A DNA stretch of 6,189 bases from an uncultured Collinsella sp. (GTDB taxonomy: Bacteria > Actinomycetota > Coriobacteriia > Coriobacteriales > Coriobacteriaceae), in NCBI GenBank assembly GCA_900551975.1, contig URYA01000099.1, positions 1 through 6,189 on the forward strand. Reading direction: 5' to 3'. Made by a program: the position numbers and the translations under genes. Under the pieces are notes generated by a model, which was not told the DNA's origin, made no database searches, and worked only from the letters and a program-made list of their open reading frames with translations. Of this stretch, positions 4,654 through 6,189 are shown one piece after another; the stretch's first letter is position 1; each line of letters begins with the position of its first letter.

Positions 4654-5625
4654 ATGAAGCTTTCTAAGATTGCGGCCCTGTTTATGGTGCCGGTGCTGGC
4701 CTTGTGTCTTGTGGCGTGCTCGGCACCTGGCGGCAATGCGAGCGAATCTGCGAGCTCCGATCCTAAGATCGCAGAACTCACTGCGCAGAAGCCGGCCAAT
4801 GCCGACGAGGCCGCCGAGCTGTATGCGAAGCTCATGCAGAAGGAGAACGAGATCTTTTCGAGTGATAACGCGCTGTGGGAAAAGGTATTCAATGCGGCAA
4901 ATAAAGACTCGGCAATGATTGAGGACGGCAGCAATTACGGCGATTTCCTGCTCAAGACCATCGACGGCGCCAAGGATGAGTTCACGGCGGATGAGCTCAA
5001 GACGCTCAAGGCCGGTGCACAGCAGATCAAGGAGATCGAGGACAAGCTCGAGAGCCTGGAGAAGGAGTTCCCCGGCTGTGGAAGCACGCCGAGTGCAGGC
5101 GAGAGCGTCGACGCTTCGACCGCTGGCATGACGGCTGGTGCCAATGCTTCGAGCGAGGCGACGAAGTTCCCCAGCTTTACGGGCAAGGACCTGGATGGCA
5201 ACGACGTGAACAGCGACGAGCTGTTCTCTAACAACAAGGTCACCGTCATGAACTTCTGGTTCACCACTTGCAAGCCGTGCGTGGGTGAGTTGGGCGATCT
5301 TGAGAAGCTGAATCAGGAGCTTGCCAAGAAGGGCGGCCAGGTCGTGGGCGTCAATTCCTTTACGCTCGATGGCAACAAGGGCGAGATTGCAGATGCCAAG
5401 GACGTGATGAGCAAGAAGGGCGTGACATATAAGAACATCTGGTTCAAGTCGGATAGCGAGGCCGGTAAGTTTACGTCAAATTTGTTCTCGTTCCCGACAA
5501 CGTATGTCATCGATCAGAATGGCAACATCGTAGGGGATCCCATCGTGGGAGCCATCAGCTCCGCCGAGCAGCGCGCGGCACTCGACAAACTTATCGACCA
5601 GGCGATTGCGAATAGCGAGCAGTAG
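4654..5625 (+). CDS. TlpA/ResA-like thioredoxin-fold lipoprotein
   Basis: This is a 323-residue extracytoplasmic thiol-disulfide protein. Residues 1-21 are a lipoprotein signal ending in the lipobox LVAC, so Cys22 would be lipidated and anchor the protein to the outer face of the membrane. Residues about 35-140 form an acidic, helical domain that I do not recognise; its end (about 104-140) is rich in E and K and may be a coiled coil. A Ser/Ala/Gly linker (about 143-168) contains or follows a lone Cys142. The redoxin domain (about 170-320) has the strand VTVMNFWFTTCKPC with active-site C206-K-P-C209, a following GEL, and the cis-proline loop FSFPTTYVID (P281). Family members such as TlpA and ResA reduce extracytoplasmic disulfides or cytochrome c cysteines. 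No cytochrome, Msr or CcdA gene lies in the window, so the substrate is open and the adjacent NapH-like protein is the likely reductant (inference). Confidence 0.93.
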   Translation: MKLSKIAALFMVPVLALCLVACSAPGGNASESASSDPKIAELTAQKPANADEAAELYAKLMQKENEIFSSDNALWEKVFNAANKDSAMIEDGSNYGDFLLKTIDGAKDEFTADELKTLKAGAQQIKEIEDKLESLEKEFPGCGSTPSAGESVDASTAGMTAGANASSEATKFPSFTGKDLDGNDVNSDELFSNNKVTVMNFWFTTCKPCVGELGDLEKLNQELAKKGGQVVGVNSFTLDGNKGEIADAKDVMSKKGVTYKNIWFKSDSEAGKFTSNLFSFPTTYVIDQNGNIVGDPIVGAISSAEQRAALDKLIDQAIANSEQ

Positions 5626-5704
5626 AAAGCGCGTAAAGCATAGCGAGGATCGTGCGCCGCCGTGCGAAGTAGTCCGCTACCTTTCAAGATAAGCTCCACC
5701 ATAT

Positions 5705-5732
5705 AGAGGTCCCGCTCGGGACCTCTTCTTTT
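5705..5732 (+). terminator. Rho-independent terminator of the redoxin operon
   Basis: A perfect 9-base-pair stem, AGAGGTCCC (5705-5713) pairing with GGGACCTCT (5718-5726), encloses a GCTC loop and is followed by a U-rich tail (TTCTTTT, 5726-5732). It lies 79 bases after the redoxin stop and cleanly separates this operon from the ABC transporter gene. Confidence 0.93.
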
Positions 5733-5862
5733 AGGCGCCGTCCCGTTCGTTTTTTGGCGTGCTTCGTTACATTCCTCACTGGCGCCGGCAAAAAATGGGG
5801 ATAGAGTAGGACAAACGCGTCGAATACGAACGGCGGGGGAGAGCGGGTGAACGTGCCCGCGT

Positions 5863-5870
5863 GGGAGAGG
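5863..5870 (+). promoter_or_regulatory. Ribosome binding site for the ABC ATPase
   Basis: GGGAGAGG ends 9 bases before the ATG at 5880. A second purine-rich site, GGGGGAG (5835-5841), sits 5 bases before an in-frame GTG at 5847 that would add 11 residues. The start at 5880 is preferred because MLELKGI is the usual beginning of this ATPase family. Confidence 0.45.
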
Positions 5871-5879
5871 TTGCCGTCC

Positions 5880-6189
5880 ATGCTGGAGCTCAAAGGTATT
5901 TGCAAAAGGTACGTTACGCAGTCGTTTGCGCAGGTGGCGCTCGACAACGTAAGCCTGTCTTTTCGCGATAACGAGTTCGTGGCCATTCTGGGTCCCTCGG
6001 GTTCGGGTAAAACCACGATGCTCAACGTTATCGGCGGACTGGATCACTTTGATTCTGGTGACCTGCTGATTGACGGCATCTCGACCAAAGACTTTCACGA
6101 TCGCGATTGGGATGCCTATCGCAACAACCGCATCGGCTTTGTGTTCCAGAGCTATAACCTCATTCCGCACCAGACAGTGCTTTCCAATG
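5880..6189 (+). CDS. ABC transporter ATP-binding protein, MacB/LolD-type (partial)
   Basis: The first 103 codons of an ABC ATPase, cut by the right edge. It begins MLELKGICKRYVT, has an aromatic-rich A-loop region, Walker A GPSGSGKTT at about residues 39-47, and the Q-loop VFQSYNLIPH at about residues 89-98. The signature motif, Walker B and H-loop lie beyond the window. The IGGLDHFDSGDLLIDG segment and the FQSYNLIPHQTVLSN segment are typical of the MacB/LolD/FtsE-like group that works with FtsX-type permeases. In Coriobacteriia such an N-terminus often belongs to a long ATPase-permease fusion; that cannot be decided here. Substrates of this group include peptides, lipoproteins, antibiotics and cell-wall signals. 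A terminator lies upstream, so it is a separate unit from the redoxin operon and no functional link is shown. Confidence 0.93.
   Translation, partial: MLELKGICKRYVTQSFAQVALDNVSLSFRDNEFVAILGPSGSGKTTMLNVIGGLDHFDSGDLLIDGISTKDFHDRDWDAYRNNRIGFVFQSYNLIPHQTVLSN

Noticed and set aside
4560..4934. Minus-strand open frame of 124 residues across the ferredoxin-redoxin junction
   Set aside because: It is antisense to the ferredoxin C-terminus and the lipoprotein signal, with Ser/Ala/Leu-rich shadow composition and no recognisable domain.
5669..5680. GTAG-TCCG-CTAC hairpin after the redoxin gene
   Set aside because: The four-base-pair stem is too weak and has only a short CTTTC tail; the perfect nine-base-pair terminator 25 bases downstream explains termination.
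5734..5846. Promoter for the ABC ATPase, including GGCGCC repeats at 5734 and 5783
   Set aside because: TAGAGT and TACATT hexamers occur, but neither has a -35 at suitable spacing. The palindromic GGCGCC pair is short and expected in GC-rich sequence.
5514..6170. Long minus-strand open frame (218 residues), and a second one at 5684-6025
   Set aside because: Both run antisense through the terminator hairpin and the ABC ATPase, which has intact Walker A and Q-loop motifs. They are shadows.

Overview
The window looks like a chromosomal segment from a Gram-positive, moderately high-GC anaerobe, most likely a member of the Coriobacteriia (Collinsella-like). This rests on protein character rather than a marker gene: a LuxR-type regulator without an ATPase domain, a lipoprotein redoxin paired with a NapH-like ferredoxin membrane protein, and the N-terminus of an ABC ATPase of a type I associate with fused ATPase/permease proteins in that class. 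No rRNA, tRNA, CRISPR array, insertion sequence or phage gene is visible.

Left part, minus strand (1-3492), reading right to left: an OmpR/PhoB response regulator (3492-2818), a HAMP-type sensor histidine kinase joined to it by an ATGA overlap (2821-1670), a 334-residue LuxR-type regulator with a helical repeat-like sensor region (1601-597), and the start of an exported protein with a twin-arginine-like signal and an Ig-like beta-sandwich domain (440 to beyond the left edge). The first two are one operon. The other two lie on the same strand but are separated by 68 and 156 bases and may have their own promoters.

Central part, plus strand (3583-5732), divergent from the two-component system across a roughly 90-base intergenic region: a 48-residue one-helix protein ending in CLECIGIG (CD1871A-like CXXC family), a 300-residue polytopic 4Fe-4S protein of the NapH/CcoG type, and a 323-residue TlpA-like thioredoxin lipoprotein with a CKPC active site. 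The first two use TTG starts and overlap by 8 bases. A strong intrinsic terminator closes the unit. Together they make a coherent candidate for a transmembrane thiol-reducing relay: cytoplasmic ferredoxin clusters, membrane Cys clusters on both faces, a small surface CXXC protein, and a membrane-anchored extracytoplasmic thioredoxin. This would do the job usually assigned to CcdA/DsbD. The divergent two-component system probably regulates it. Its kinase has a CXXC motif inside the first membrane helix.

Right end, plus strand (5880-6189): the first 103 codons of an ABC transporter ATPase of the MacB/LolD type, an independent transcription unit that runs off the window.
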